A stretch of DNA of 64,000 bases from Methanoculleus receptaculi. GTDB lineage: Archaea > Halobacteriota > Methanomicrobia > Methanomicrobiales > Methanoculleaceae. The stretch lies in NCBI RefSeq assembly GCF_033472595.1, contig NZ_CP137642.1, positions 1,116,001 through 1,180,000 of the forward strand. Reading direction: 5' to 3'. The notes under the pieces are model-generated. The model was not told where the DNA came from and searched no databases. It saw only the letters and a list, made by a program, of their open reading frames with translations. This document shows, piece by piece, positions 34,476-42,701 of this stretch. Positions within the stretch are counted from its first letter, which is position 1. Every line of letters starts with the position of its first letter. A program made the translations under genes and the position numbers.

Positions 34476-35497
34476 TACCCTCCCCAGAACTCAATGCAAC
34501 GGGTGTCGGGGGGCTGCCCCACCGTGACCCGGAGGAGGCCTGCCGGGCAGTGCTTGAAATCTTTCCCCGTATCCCCTATGTGCCCACCCTGCCGAACCGG
34601 GGGCTCCTGGAGGGGATAGTCTTTGCAGACTCCGAGCACCTCCCCGGCGGCGTGATCAGGGACGGCAGACTCGTTCTCGACCGGAGCATCGATCCCTCTG
34701 AGGCGATGGAGCGGATCCTGCTCGACTACCTTGAGGGGAACGCAGAGCCCTACGCGGTCGGCAGGGACTACGGTTCGGGGTTTCATGCGATGATGACCCG
34801 CGACCTCTCGGACGCACTGATAGTCAAGTGTCAGGTGACGGGTCCGGTCACGTTCGGGATGCAGGTTGTGGATGAGGCGCGCCGGCCCATCCTCTACGAC
34901 CCGGAGTACGCCGACCTGCTTGGAAAACTTCTGGGTCTGCGGGCGCGGTGGTGTGAGATCGCGATGCGCGAGCGGATGATGGCGCGTGAGACGCTGGTGG
35001 TCCTGAGCGAGCCCTACCTTGCCTCGCTCGGGTCAGCGGTCGTGCCGGTGGATGCGGGGGTCGCAGCGTCTGCGTTCCAGGATATCGCCTCTATCCTGGA
35101 TGGAGGGCTCGGGATCCACTGCTGCGCGAACACCGACTGGAGTTTTGTCCTGGGTCTCCGGCCGGCCCTGGTCTCGATCGATGCCTGGACGTATGCACGC
35201 GAGTTTCTGCTCTACCTCGATGAGGTTGCGGCATACATGGAGGATGGCGGGGTTGTTGCCTGGGGGATCGTCCCGGCCGATTACACCGTCTTCGCCGCGG
35301 AGAGTCAGGACTCGTTCTTCTCGAGGTTCCAGGCGATCCGCGCCCGTGCAGCCGGGATCATCGATCCCGACCTCTTTGACCGGCAGTCGATGATCACACC
35401 GACCTGCGGGATCCGGACCGCCGGCGAGCGTGAGGCTGTCGCGATCATGGAGGCGGCCGCCTCGCTCTCACGCCGCCTGCGGGGTGAGGGGGCATGA
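34472..35497 (+). CDS. core MetE-like zinc methyltransferase (MesB/MesC-like)
   Basis: A 341-residue protein with the UROD/MetE TIM-barrel fold and only the catalytic half of cobalamin-independent methionine synthase. It opens ATGVGGLPHRDPEEACRAVL, a hallmark of core-MetE proteins. Probable zinc ligands are H216 and C218 (GIHCCANTDW), D237 in VSIDAW at the place of the MetE glutamate, and C312 in TPTCGIRTAG. Folate-independent methionine synthases of the MesB and MesC families lie in genomes with CoFeSP and are predicted to take its methyl group. The ATG at 34472 overlaps the acsV stop (ATGA), so it is firmly part of the operon. A methylcobamide:thiol transferase is the main alternative. Confidence 0.75.
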   Translation: MIPSPELNATGVGGLPHRDPEEACRAVLEIFPRIPYVPTLPNRGLLEGIVFADSEHLPGGVIRDGRLVLDRSIDPSEAMERILLDYLEGNAEPYAVGRDYGSGFHAMMTRDLSDALIVKCQVTGPVTFGMQVVDEARRPILYDPEYADLLGKLLGLRARWCEIAMRERMMARETLVVLSEPYLASLGSAVVPVDAGVAASAFQDIASILDGGLGIHCCANTDWSFVLGLRPALVSIDAWTYAREFLLYLDEVAAYMEDGGVVAWGIVPADYTVFAAESQDSFFSRFQAIRARAAGIIDPDLFDRQSMITPTCGIRTAGEREAVAIMEAAASLSRRLRGEGA

Positions 35498-36249
35498 CCC
35501 GGCCGTGCACCGTTGTCATATCCGGGAAAGGCGGGACAGGGAAGACCACGATCTCGGCGCTCCTGGTTGATGCCCTGGTCAGGGCAGGCGAACGTCCGAT
35601 CCTTGCCGTGGATGCCGATCCAAACGCGAACCTTCACGAGGCTCTCGGCATCACGCTCAATGAGACGCTGGGGAGCATGCGCGAGGAGGCCTTCACCCGC
35701 TCCATCCCGCCCGGCATGGACAGGACGGGCTACATCAGGTACCGGTTCCGCCGGGCGCTGGCGGAGGCGGAGGGCTACGACCTTCTTGCCATGGGACGGC
35801 CTGAGGGGTCGGGATGCTACTGTTTCCCAAACGCGCTCTTAAAGGAGTGCATCGAAACGCTCGAACGCGACTACCGGTACGTCATCGTGGACTCCGAGGC
35901 GGGTATGGAGCACATATCCCGAGGGACCATCAGGAGACCGGATATCCTGCTGATAGCAAGCGATCCTGGAGCCCGCGGGATCCGGACCGCCGGCCGCATC
36001 CGCGACCTTGCGGAGTCGCTCGGTCTTGAGCCCGAGAAGATATTCCTGGTCGTCAACCGTGACCACGGGGATGCTGTTATCGAGAGCGATCTCCCGCTTA
36101 TCGCCCGGATCCCGGAGGACCCGGCTGTCGATGAGGCAGACCTTGCGGGAACGCCGATCGCGGAGATACCTGACGAGAGTCCGGCGCGGGTGGCGGTTCG
36201 TGACCTTGCCGCGCGGGTGGTCGAGACCTGTGCCAGGCGGCGTGGGTAA
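35494..36249 (+). CDS. acsF: nickel-insertion ATPase (CooC/AcsF type)
   Basis: A 251-residue MinD/CooC-family ATPase that matures nickel sites of CO dehydrogenase or acetyl-CoA synthase. The deviant P-loop is G11-KGGTGK17, with switch region VDADPNANLHEALG. The metal-binding CxC is C108-Y-C110 in GSGCYCFPN. With no CO dehydrogenase in this operon, its likely client is AcsB. It overlaps the MetE-like gene by four bases and ends the operon. A poorly conserved 180-base gap separates it from purB. Confidence 0.9.
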   Translation: MTRPCTVVISGKGGTGKTTISALLVDALVRAGERPILAVDADPNANLHEALGITLNETLGSMREEAFTRSIPPGMDRTGYIRYRFRRALAEAEGYDLLAMGRPEGSGCYCFPNALLKECIETLERDYRYVIVDSEAGMEHISRGTIRRPDILLIASDPGARGIRTAGRIRDLAESLGLEPEKIFLVVNRDHGDAVIESDLPLIARIPEDPAVDEADLAGTPIAEIPDESPARVAVRDLAARVVETCARRRG

Positions 36250-36431
36250 TGGAGAGAAGAACGGATCCCCTCCCGGGTCTCTGCGCCGTGCGGCACCCCG
36301 CAAGTGAAGATGCTCAGCACCGTTTACGCTGCTGCCGGGACCTGATGGGTCTTTAGGATGCATGTTTTTTCCTGCGGATCTTCTCTCGCCGCGACCCCTT
36401 TTTAACACGGCAGGCGAAACAGGTACCAACC

Positions 36432-37772
36432 ATGGCAATCCATCCCATCGATTACCGCTACGGCACGCCGGAGATGCGTGCCGTCTGGAGCGAGGAGAAC
36501 CGTTTTCGGGCGATCGTCACGGTCGAGGTGGCGCTGGCCCGTGCCGAGGCGGCGCACGGGATGATCCCGCCCGCGGATGCAGAGACGATCGCGGCCTGCG
36601 CGGGGCGGGCGCGGCCGGAGCGGGCAAAGGAGATCGAGGCCGAGATCAACCACGATATGATGGCGATCGTCAAGACGATTGCCGAGGTCTGCGGTGATGC
36701 CGGCCGCTGGATCCACTACGGAGCGACCTCAAACGATATCCTGGATACTGCAACCGCGCTCCAGATCCGCGAGAGCCTATCACTGATCGAGGAGAAACTT
36801 CAGCGGCTCCTCTCGGTCCTCCTTGACCGGAGCGAGGAGACGAAGACCCTTGTCTGCGCCGGACGCACCCACGGCCAGATCGGTGTCCCGACGACATACG
36901 GTCTCCGGTTTGCGATCTGGGCTGCCGAGGTGGGGCGTCACATCGAGCGGCTCCGCCAGATGCGCCCCCGGGTTGTCGTCGGGCAGCTCACGGGAGCGGT
37001 GGGGACGCAGGCGGCGCTGGGTGATGCCGGTATAGAGATCCAGGAGACTATGATGGAGATCCTGGGGATCGGATCGGTGGACGTCTCGAACCAGGTTGTC
37101 TCGCGCGATCGCTACGCGGAGTACTTCATGCTCCTTGCAAACGTCGCGACAACGCTTGACAAGATCGGGCTTGAGATCCGGCTGATGCAGCGCTCCGAGA
37201 TCGGTGAACTCGCGGAGCCGTTCGGGAAGAGGCAGGTGGGCTCAAGCACGATGCCGCACAAGCGAAACCCTATCAGGAGCGAGCAGGTCTGCGGGCTTGC
37301 CCGGATCGTTCGATCCGCGGTCGAACCGGCGCTGTTAAACAACGTCCTCTGGGACGAACGCGACCTGACGAACTCCGCTCCCGAACGGGTGATCTTCCCC
37401 GAGGCGTCGGTGCTGACCGACCACATACTTAAAGTGATGATCGAGGTGCTGAAAGGGCTCGAGATCGACCATGAGAGGATCAGGAGGAACCTGATGCTGC
37501 TCCGCGGCGTGAACCTTGCCGAGTCGGTGATGATCGAACTGACAAAACGCGGCATGAACCGGCAGGAGGCTCATGAGGTTATGAGGACGGCGAGCATGGA
37601 GGCTCTTGCCCGTGACCGCGACCTTGGCCAGGTGCTGGCCGGTCGGCCGGAGGTGACGAGGTTCATCAGCCCCGGTGAACTGGACGCTCTCCTCGACCCG
37701 AATGCCTATACCGGGACGGCGGTACGGCAGGTGGACCGGTTGATCGAGAAACTCCGGCCGCTCTGCTCGTGA
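36432..37772 (+). CDS. purB: adenylosuccinate lyase
   Basis: A 446-residue homotetrameric lyase acting twice in purine synthesis (SAICAR to AICAR, adenylosuccinate to AMP). The superfamily signature GSSTMPHKRNP is exact. The active-site segments HYGATSNDILDTA and CAGRTHGQIGVPTTYG, carrying the catalytic histidine, are present. It has its own upstream region containing a CCTTTTTAACACGG run that could be box A about 30 bases before the ATG. Confidence 0.96.
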   Translation: MAIHPIDYRYGTPEMRAVWSEENRFRAIVTVEVALARAEAAHGMIPPADAETIAACAGRARPERAKEIEAEINHDMMAIVKTIAEVCGDAGRWIHYGATSNDILDTATALQIRESLSLIEEKLQRLLSVLLDRSEETKTLVCAGRTHGQIGVPTTYGLRFAIWAAEVGRHIERLRQMRPRVVVGQLTGAVGTQAALGDAGIEIQETMMEILGIGSVDVSNQVVSRDRYAEYFMLLANVATTLDKIGLEIRLMQRSEIGELAEPFGKRQVGSSTMPHKRNPIRSEQVCGLARIVRSAVEPALLNNVLWDERDLTNSAPERVIFPEASVLTDHILKVMIEVLKGLEIDHERIRRNLMLLRGVNLAESVMIELTKRGMNRQEAHEVMRTASMEALARDRDLGQVLAGRPEVTRFISPGELDALLDPNAYTGTAVRQVDRLIEKLRPLCS

Positions 37773-37894
37773 GTGCGCGGCCGTTTGGGCGGGGGGGTGC
37801 GCCACGGCGTCCCGCGTCAGGTCTGTGGAGAACCGCAGAAGATGACCATCTCTCACCCGCGGTAAGGCGGCGATGATACCACTTCCTCTCCTGC

Positions 37895-38839
37895 TCAGGC
37901 CGCAACCATCACCAGCAGAAGCGTTGCCACCTTTGCGGCCATGCTCGCCACGTAAGTGACCAGCGAAACCCTGACGCCGAGGCTGCCAAACAGCGAGAGG
38001 TAGAGCGGCACCGAGTACTTGATGTATATCATGGTGATGACCGCCATGCTCCCCAGGATGAGCGTGATGAGCGCCGTCTCGAGCGTGAGTGCGCCGGTCT
38101 CGATCAGTGATGCAACGATCGCGTAGCCTGCCGAGAAATGGGCTGAGTGAGCCACGAGCGCCGCGGCGCTCTCGCCAGGGAGACCGACGAGCCGGAGGAG
38201 GGGGTCAAAGGCTGCTGCGATCAGGTCGATGATCCCGGTCTCCGAGAGGAGGGCGAAGACTATCAGAGCGGCCAGGGTGACCGGGACAACCCGCCGGAGC
38301 GTCGGGACCGCCTTCCTGCACCCCGAGATCACGACCTGGCGGTTGAGTGCAACAGGAGTCTCTGGTGCAGCGGGAGCCGCGACCTGCGGCTGCCCATCCG
38401 CAAGAAACCGGCGGCTGTAGAGGAGAGCAAATAACCCCTGGATACCGCTTGAAAAGAGGTTCAACCCGGTATAGATCCCGCCGACCACGGGGCCAAGGAG
38501 AACCAGCGCGACCGGCAGGTGGACGCGAAAGAGCGACTCGCCCAGGACCACCGGAAATGCGCCCATGATGAGGGCCGGGATCACCTCCTCTTCTCTCACA
38601 TCTCCATTCTGGTAATACCCGGCGAGCATCGATTTTCCCGCAGTTGCGTTGACCGCCATCGCGATGATCGAGAGGACAGATGCTTCAGAGAGGCCGGATA
38701 GTCTGCAGAAAGGGGCTGTGAGCGAGGAGAGTCGGGAAAAGATCCCGGTCTCCGCGAGGATGTTCGCTATGGCGATCCCAAGGGTCACGAGCAGAACGGC
38801 CCTCACCGCGTAGGAGATCAGCGGCACGACCTTCATCAC
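37895..38839 (-). CDS. Gate-domain (nucleoside-recognition) membrane protein
   Basis: A 314-residue membrane protein with about eight helices in two similar halves. Each half begins with a hydrophobic helix and a pair of glycine-rich turns (ATAGKSMLAGYY in the first, ALVAHSAHFSAGYA in the second), the layout of 'nucleoside recognition' Gate domains. Such proteins are thought to move small organic molecules or ions. Substrate unknown. It converges on purB, which may hint at nucleobase-related transport, but position alone is weak evidence. Confidence 0.75.
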   Translation of the reverse strand: MMKVVPLISYAVRAVLLVTLGIAIANILAETGIFSRLSSLTAPFCRLSGLSEASVLSIIAMAVNATAGKSMLAGYYQNGDVREEEVIPALIMGAFPVVLGESLFRVHLPVALVLLGPVVGGIYTGLNLFSSGIQGLFALLYSRRFLADGQPQVAAPAAPETPVALNRQVVISGCRKAVPTLRRVVPVTLAALIVFALLSETGIIDLIAAAFDPLLRLVGLPGESAAALVAHSAHFSAGYAIVASLIETGALTLETALITLILGSMAVITMIYIKYSVPLYLSLFGSLGVRVSLVTYVASMAAKVATLLLVMVAA

Positions 38840-39014
38840 CCTGTCCAGACGTTATAGGTTGTCAAACGGCCGTAACCGTATCGGTGATCTGAACCGGTAT
38901 AGTTTATCCCGGCGTGAGGGGGTGGCTCCGCCGCAACCCAATAAAAGGTGGGCGGTGCTGAGAGCAGCTGCCTGCCAGTGTCTATTCAGACGCGGCTTCA
39001 AGACGACACGGGCA

Positions 39015-39566
39015 TCAGCGGATCCAGGTTATCAGAGGCTCGCGCCGCGCCGGTTTCGGCGGGAGGCCGGCGGGGTAGCCAAAGACCAGCGGCGCCACTA
39101 TGCGGTAGCCGTCCGGAACCTTCAACTCTGCAAGGAGGGCGGGGTTCTTCTCAACTATGGCCGCAGAACCGATCCAGCAACTCCCAATTCCGAGCGCCCA
39201 GGCGGCAAGCATCATGTTCTCCGCACAGAGGGCGCAGTCTATGACACCTGACTGCGCCTCCCTTGAACCGAGGACAAGAACCAGCACCGGGGCGTTGTAA
39301 AAGAGGCTGAACCCCGGGCTCCTGAGCGCTGCCAGGAACTCCTCAGACCCGGGGCCACCCTCCCTGGCGACCATCTCTGCCAGGATCGGTCTGCAGTAAT
39401 CTGAGACGCGCCGCAACAGGTCGCGGTCTTTTACCACCACAAACCGCCAGGGCTGAAGCCCCATGGCGGTGGGGGCCTCAATACCCGCAGCGATGATAGT
39501 CTGCAACAGATCATCCGGAACGTCCCTCTCGGTGTAGTTGCGAATACTCCGGCGATCCCGGATCAC
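39015..39566 (-). CDS. nitroreductase-family flavoprotein
   Basis: A 183-residue FMN protein starting with GTG at 39566 (MIRDRRSIRNYTE). FMN-binding motifs RRSIRNY, APTAMGLQPWRFVVV and GIGSCWIGSA are clear. The family reduces nitro compounds, flavins or quinones, and some members dehalogenate; the true substrate here is unknown. Its 5' end is adjacent to a TnpB-end-like hairpin that begins 24 bases upstream, so the promoter may have been altered by that element. Confidence 0.88.
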   Translation of the reverse strand: MIRDRRSIRNYTERDVPDDLLQTIIAAGIEAPTAMGLQPWRFVVVKDRDLLRRVSDYCRPILAEMVAREGGPGSEEFLAALRSPGFSLFYNAPVLVLVLGSREAQSGVIDCALCAENMMLAAWALGIGSCWIGSAAIVEKNPALLAELKVPDGYRIVAPLVFGYPAGLPPKPARREPLITWIR

Positions 39567-39589
39567 GGAGATGACTGTGAACTCTTTAT

Positions 39590-39645
39590 CTTGCAGGGGG
39601 TGAAGGGGGCGGAGCAGGAAGACCCCGGTCGAGAGGCGCGGGGAT
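39590..39645 (+). repeat. solo TnpB right-end-like hairpin, degenerate copy c
   Basis: Plus strand CTTGCAGGGGGTGAAGGGGG, then CGGAGCAGGAAGACCCCGGT and CGAGAGGCGCGGGG, matching copies a and b. The terminal TAGTTCAC is missing and replaced by ATGAAAGC, so this copy should be inactive as an end or guide scaffold. It sits about 80 bases before the tnpB frame but in a position where a left end would be expected. Confidence 0.45.
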
Positions 39646-39748
39646 GAAAGCGGAGCCGCCCTTCTGATATAGATCCGGAGATTACAGAAAACTACATCCT
39701 ATTATAACGCTTAATATTGCTTCTGTGCTCCAAGCCTAAAAGTATCGG

Positions 39749-40942
39749 ATGTATCCTTCAAGAGAGCAAATCACGCTCCTCATGAAGCACATCCATGCCT
39801 GTCGGTTTGTGTACAACCATTCTCTGGAACAGAAGATCAAAGCATACGAGCAAGATGGCCAAAAACTCTCTTGCTTCGACTTGAACAATCGTCTTCCTGC
39901 CCTCAAGGAAGAATATCCGTGGCTCAAGGAAGTCAACTCGCAGTCGCTCCAGAGTGCAAACAAGAACCTCGACAACGCTTTCACCCGGTTCTTCAGGGAG
40001 AAGAAGGAATTCCCCCGGTTCAAGTCAAAGAAGAACCCTGTACGGTCTTTTCAGGTACCACAACATTACCATGTGAATTTTGACCAGAGGACGATCAAAT
40101 TCCCTAAGATCGGTGAGGTTAAGACCGTCTTCCACCGAATCTTCACTGGGAAGATGAAGTATGCCACGGTGTCTGTAACATCGACGGGAAAATGGTTTGT
40201 CAGCATCCTTGTCGACGACGAGGAACCTGAGCCTAAACCTGTACCGTTCACATCTGACACGACGGTCGGGATTGATGTTGGCTTAACCGACTTCGCAACC
40301 TTCTCCACTGGAGAGAAGATTGAGAACCCCCGATACCTGAAGACCTCCCTCCAGCGGTTGAAAGTGTTGCAAAGGCGAGTGTCACGGAAGAAGAAGGGGT
40401 CAAAGAACCAAGAGAAGGCGATCCGGAAACTTGCCCGGTGCCATGAAAAAGTCGCCAACCAAAGAAACGATTTCCTGCACAAAATCTCTTTTCGAGTTGT
40501 GAGCGAGAACCAAGCTATTGCAGTGGAGTCGTTGAATGTTGGCGGGATGATGAAGAACCATTGTCTGGCACAGGGGATTGGAGATGTATCGTGGAGCACG
40601 TTCTTTACGATGCTGGATTACAAATGTCGAAAGTATGGGAAGACGCTCCTGAAGATCGGGCGGTTCGATCCATCCTCAAAGATATGTAATAATTGTGGAT
40701 ATCTCGAGCGGGATCTTGCCCTCTCTGAGAGGGAATGGGTCTGCCCGGTCTGTGATACTCATCACGACCGCGATATCAATGCGGCGATCAATATCAAGAA
40801 GTTCGCCCTGCAAGAACAGAATCTTGTCGGGGTATCAGGTGCGGGACGCACCGTTGAGCCTGTGGACTCGCTCCCGGTGGGGAGGAGGATGAAGCAGGAA
40901 GCCACGCCCGAGAGGCGCGTGGTAGTTCACCTGTCTGCATGA
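39749..40942 (+). CDS. tnpB: TnpB RNA-guided nuclease of an IS605/IS607-like element
   Basis: A 397-residue RuvC-like nuclease, the Cas12 ancestor, guided by an RNA from its own 3' end. The catalytic acids are D176 (VGIDVGLTDFA), E260 (AVESLNVGGM) and D340/D342 (HHDRDINAAINI). The zinc finger is CNNCGYL ... WVCPVC. No tnpA is nearby. Upstream codons from GTG 39725 read M-L-Q-A-stop-K-Y-R and then join the ATG at 39749; full-length TnpB usually starts MLQAYKYR, so a TAA replaces a Tyr codon. Translation may restart at 39749 with loss of eight residues. Confidence 0.9.
   Translation: MYPSREQITLLMKHIHACRFVYNHSLEQKIKAYEQDGQKLSCFDLNNRLPALKEEYPWLKEVNSQSLQSANKNLDNAFTRFFREKKEFPRFKSKKNPVRSFQVPQHYHVNFDQRTIKFPKIGEVKTVFHRIFTGKMKYATVSVTSTGKWFVSILVDDEEPEPKPVPFTSDTTVGIDVGLTDFATFSTGEKIENPRYLKTSLQRLKVLQRRVSRKKKGSKNQEKAIRKLARCHEKVANQRNDFLHKISFRVVSENQAIAVESLNVGGMMKNHCLAQGIGDVSWSTFFTMLDYKCRKYGKTLLKIGRFDPSSKICNNCGYLERDLALSEREWVCPVCDTHHDRDINAAINIKKFALQEQNLVGVSGAGRTVEPVDSLPVGRRMKQEATPERRVVVHLSA
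40840..40930 (+). ncRNA. putative omegaRNA 3' part at the tnpB right end
   Basis: The last codons of tnpB coincide with a GGTGGGGAGGAGGATGAAGC stretch and a hairpin CCACGC-CCGAGAGGC-GCGTGG followed by TAGTTCAC. In characterised IS605 elements this region is the scaffold of the guide RNA, and the flanking bases (CTGTCTGCATGATACACGGG here) are the guide. Assignment is by position and resemblance. Confidence 0.5.
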
Positions 40943-41022
40943 TACACGGGTAGCCGCCAGCGGTATTTATACCCTGCACCCGGTCTGGCGGGTGTGAGCG
41001 GACTTTGCCGCTGATTTGCAAC

Positions 41023-41346
41023 TCATGGAGGGTGCCCGGCCTGCCTCTGCAGACGTGTCATGGCCTCCCGGATGGCAGCAAGCGTGCAGGGCAGGAGCAA
41101 ACCTTTCTTACCGGCGACATCCGCTGGCTGGATGGTTGCAGAATGTGCGGCCAGGACGTAACTCTCCGCAAAGAGGTCAAGTCCACCACTGGCAAAGTCT
41201 TCAAGCGAGATCGGGATCGATACGCCGTCGCTGGACGGGGTGCTCGATACCGGGCAGACCAGCAGGCTCCCCCTCTCTCCACCCCTTATGACCACCACCG
41301 GGCGCACCTTCCGCTCACCGTCGCCTCCTATGCGCACCGGTGCCAA
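41023..41346 (-). CDS. MazF/PemK-like toxin-type protein, 5' end uncertain
   Basis: About 107 residues. The start of the homologous region reads GDLVLAPVRIGGDGERKVRP then VVVIRGG, close to the MazF/PemK pattern GDIVLxPF...RPxVVI, but its first residues lie upstream of the only available start (TTG 41346) and no ATG or GTG precedes them in frame. The rest (LLVCPVSSTPSSDG, PADVAGKKGLLLPC) continues the fold. No antitoxin gene is visible. The gene may have lost its start to the adjoining repeat block, or use an unusual start. Confidence 0.5.
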   Translation of the reverse strand: MAPVRIGGDGERKVRPVVVIRGGERGSLLVCPVSSTPSSDGVSIPISLEDFASGGLDLFAESYVLAAHSATIQPADVAGKKGLLLPCTLAAIREAMTRLQRQAGHPP

Positions 41347-41879
41347 AACGAGATCCCCGAGTAATCTCTCGTGACAGAAACAATAAATCGATCCCGGCAG
41401 GCGATTGAACGGCGGCGAATGCAGGACGCGGAAAAGAGGGTCTCCGGGTGAGGCGTCTGCCCAATCGAGATACAGTTTCCATCCATGGCACGGCTTTCCA
41501 TGGGCAATCGCGGCGGGGGTGATCCAGCGAAGAGAGGTTTTTCAGTGAGACGCGGGAGACCGGGGGAAGGGGCGTCTCCGTCTCCCCCCTCCCCGTCAGC
41601 CCCGCCCCCCGGGGGGAGATATCCCATAGACGCACTGCCAAGAAGCAGACAACCTCTTAGCCGTCAACGCAAAGACCCTCACCGAGAACCCGTTCCTGCA
41701 CCCCGTGGCACGGCCATCCGGTCAATCGCCATGCACTGCCCGCTCCCCGCAGGAAAAGGCGTTTCTGAAAAGACGTGCGAGAGAGCGGGGGGAGGGGCAT
41801 CTCGCCCACGCACCCTCCCCCACCCACGGTCTCATCCGGTGCGGCGCTGCCGCCACAAACACGGGGCCTCTCCCTTTGA
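41347..41879. other. gene-free stretch holding a copy of the dispersed repeat
   Basis: No gene. A 200-bp copy of the 265-bp tandem repeat unit lies here in reverse orientation (41551-41750). The rest is GC-rich spacer without protein-like frames. Confidence 0.65.
41551..41750 (-). repeat. dispersed intergenic repeat, reverse copy
   Basis: Its reverse complement follows the 27.6-28.1 kb units in order: AGCGGGCAGTG, GGCGATTGACCGGAT, GTGCAGGAACGGGTTCTCGG, TTGACGGCTAAGAGG, GGCAGTGCGTCTATGGGATA, GGGGCTGACGGGGAGGGG and ACGCCCCTTCCCC. The CGGCGCTTCCAGCGCC hairpin part is not included. Confidence 0.8.
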
Positions 41880-42701
41880 TCAGGTGCCGGAACTCCGTTC
41901 GCGGTCACGGAATGCGTTCTCGTTCTTCGTCCTCTCCTTCACCCTCTCTGCCAGGGGATGCCCCTCGGGGTTGCCGGGAGACGGCCCCTTCCCGTTGCCG
42001 GGCTCGATGAGAGATACGGCACCTCTGCCGATGACAGTGACATTCCCATCCTCTGTCACTGCACTGCCGTTAACAGTCAGGTTGCCCTCAGCCGCCAGCG
42101 GAGCAACGTCCGCCCGCCGATACTTCAGGATGAACGTGCCGCCATCCTTCATGCAGTAGTTGACCTTCGCGGGGGTTGCGTTTCCGATTGTAAAGATCGA
42201 GGGATCCGCTATCGTCACGTTTGCCTCATCGGCTTCGGCAAACCCGAGCCATTCGGAGACGCTGACAAAGACGGTCATGAAACCCCTGCTCTTCTGGTTC
42301 AGAAGACCAGGAGCCACCTCAACCGCCGCTGTCTGCGGGTTCACCGTCACGTTCAGGGAATCGGTGGTCACGTTGCCGGTAGCGTTGTTCTCAACCGCCA
42401 CAGTGACCGTGTAGATGCCTGCAACCGGGTATCTGTGGGTTGCCTGGATGGTTGCGTTCTGCTCATCGTCTGCCAGAATCTCTGCTGGCGTTCTCACTGT
42501 CCCCCAGTCGATGAAGGCAGAGAGGTTCAGCAGATCGATGCCGTCCGTGTCGTTGCAGGCCGCGAGAACGGTTACCGGTTCCCCGGCAAGCACGCTGAGG
42601 TCATCACCTGCATCGACCACCAGAGCGGCCTGCACCGCAGGGGCCAGCAGGGCAACAGCGATCAGCAGCATGCTGATTTGAGTGGCAGCATTCTTCTTCA
42701 T
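41880..42701 (-). CDS. secreted surface protein with PKD-like domain
   Basis: A 273-residue exported protein. The signal peptide is MKKNAATQ plus the hydrophobic ISMLLIAVALLAPAV and a probable cut near VQAAL. Residues about 30-120 resemble a PKD/Ig-like beta sandwich (VDAGDDLSVLAGEPVTVLA ... THRYPVAGIYTVTVAVENN). A second beta-rich region follows, with an embedded YCMKDGGTFILKYRR. Many NxT/S sites suggest N-glycosylation. The C-terminus is charged, without a PGF-CTERM anchor, so it is probably released or bound to partners. Confidence 0.8.
   Translation of the reverse strand: MKKNAATQISMLLIAVALLAPAVQAALVVDAGDDLSVLAGEPVTVLAACNDTDGIDLLNLSAFIDWGTVRTPAEILADDEQNATIQATHRYPVAGIYTVTVAVENNATGNVTTDSLNVTVNPQTAAVEVAPGLLNQKSRGFMTVFVSVSEWLGFAEADEANVTIADPSIFTIGNATPAKVNYCMKDGGTFILKYRRADVAPLAAEGNLTVNGSAVTEDGNVTVIGRGAVSLIEPGNGKGPSPGNPEGHPLAERVKERTKNENAFRDRERSSGT

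Noticed and set aside
41880-41960. PGF-CTERM anchor on the PKD-like secreted protein
   Set aside because: The C-terminus is charged and hydrophilic with no PGF motif or hydrophobic tail, so it is not an archaeosortase substrate.
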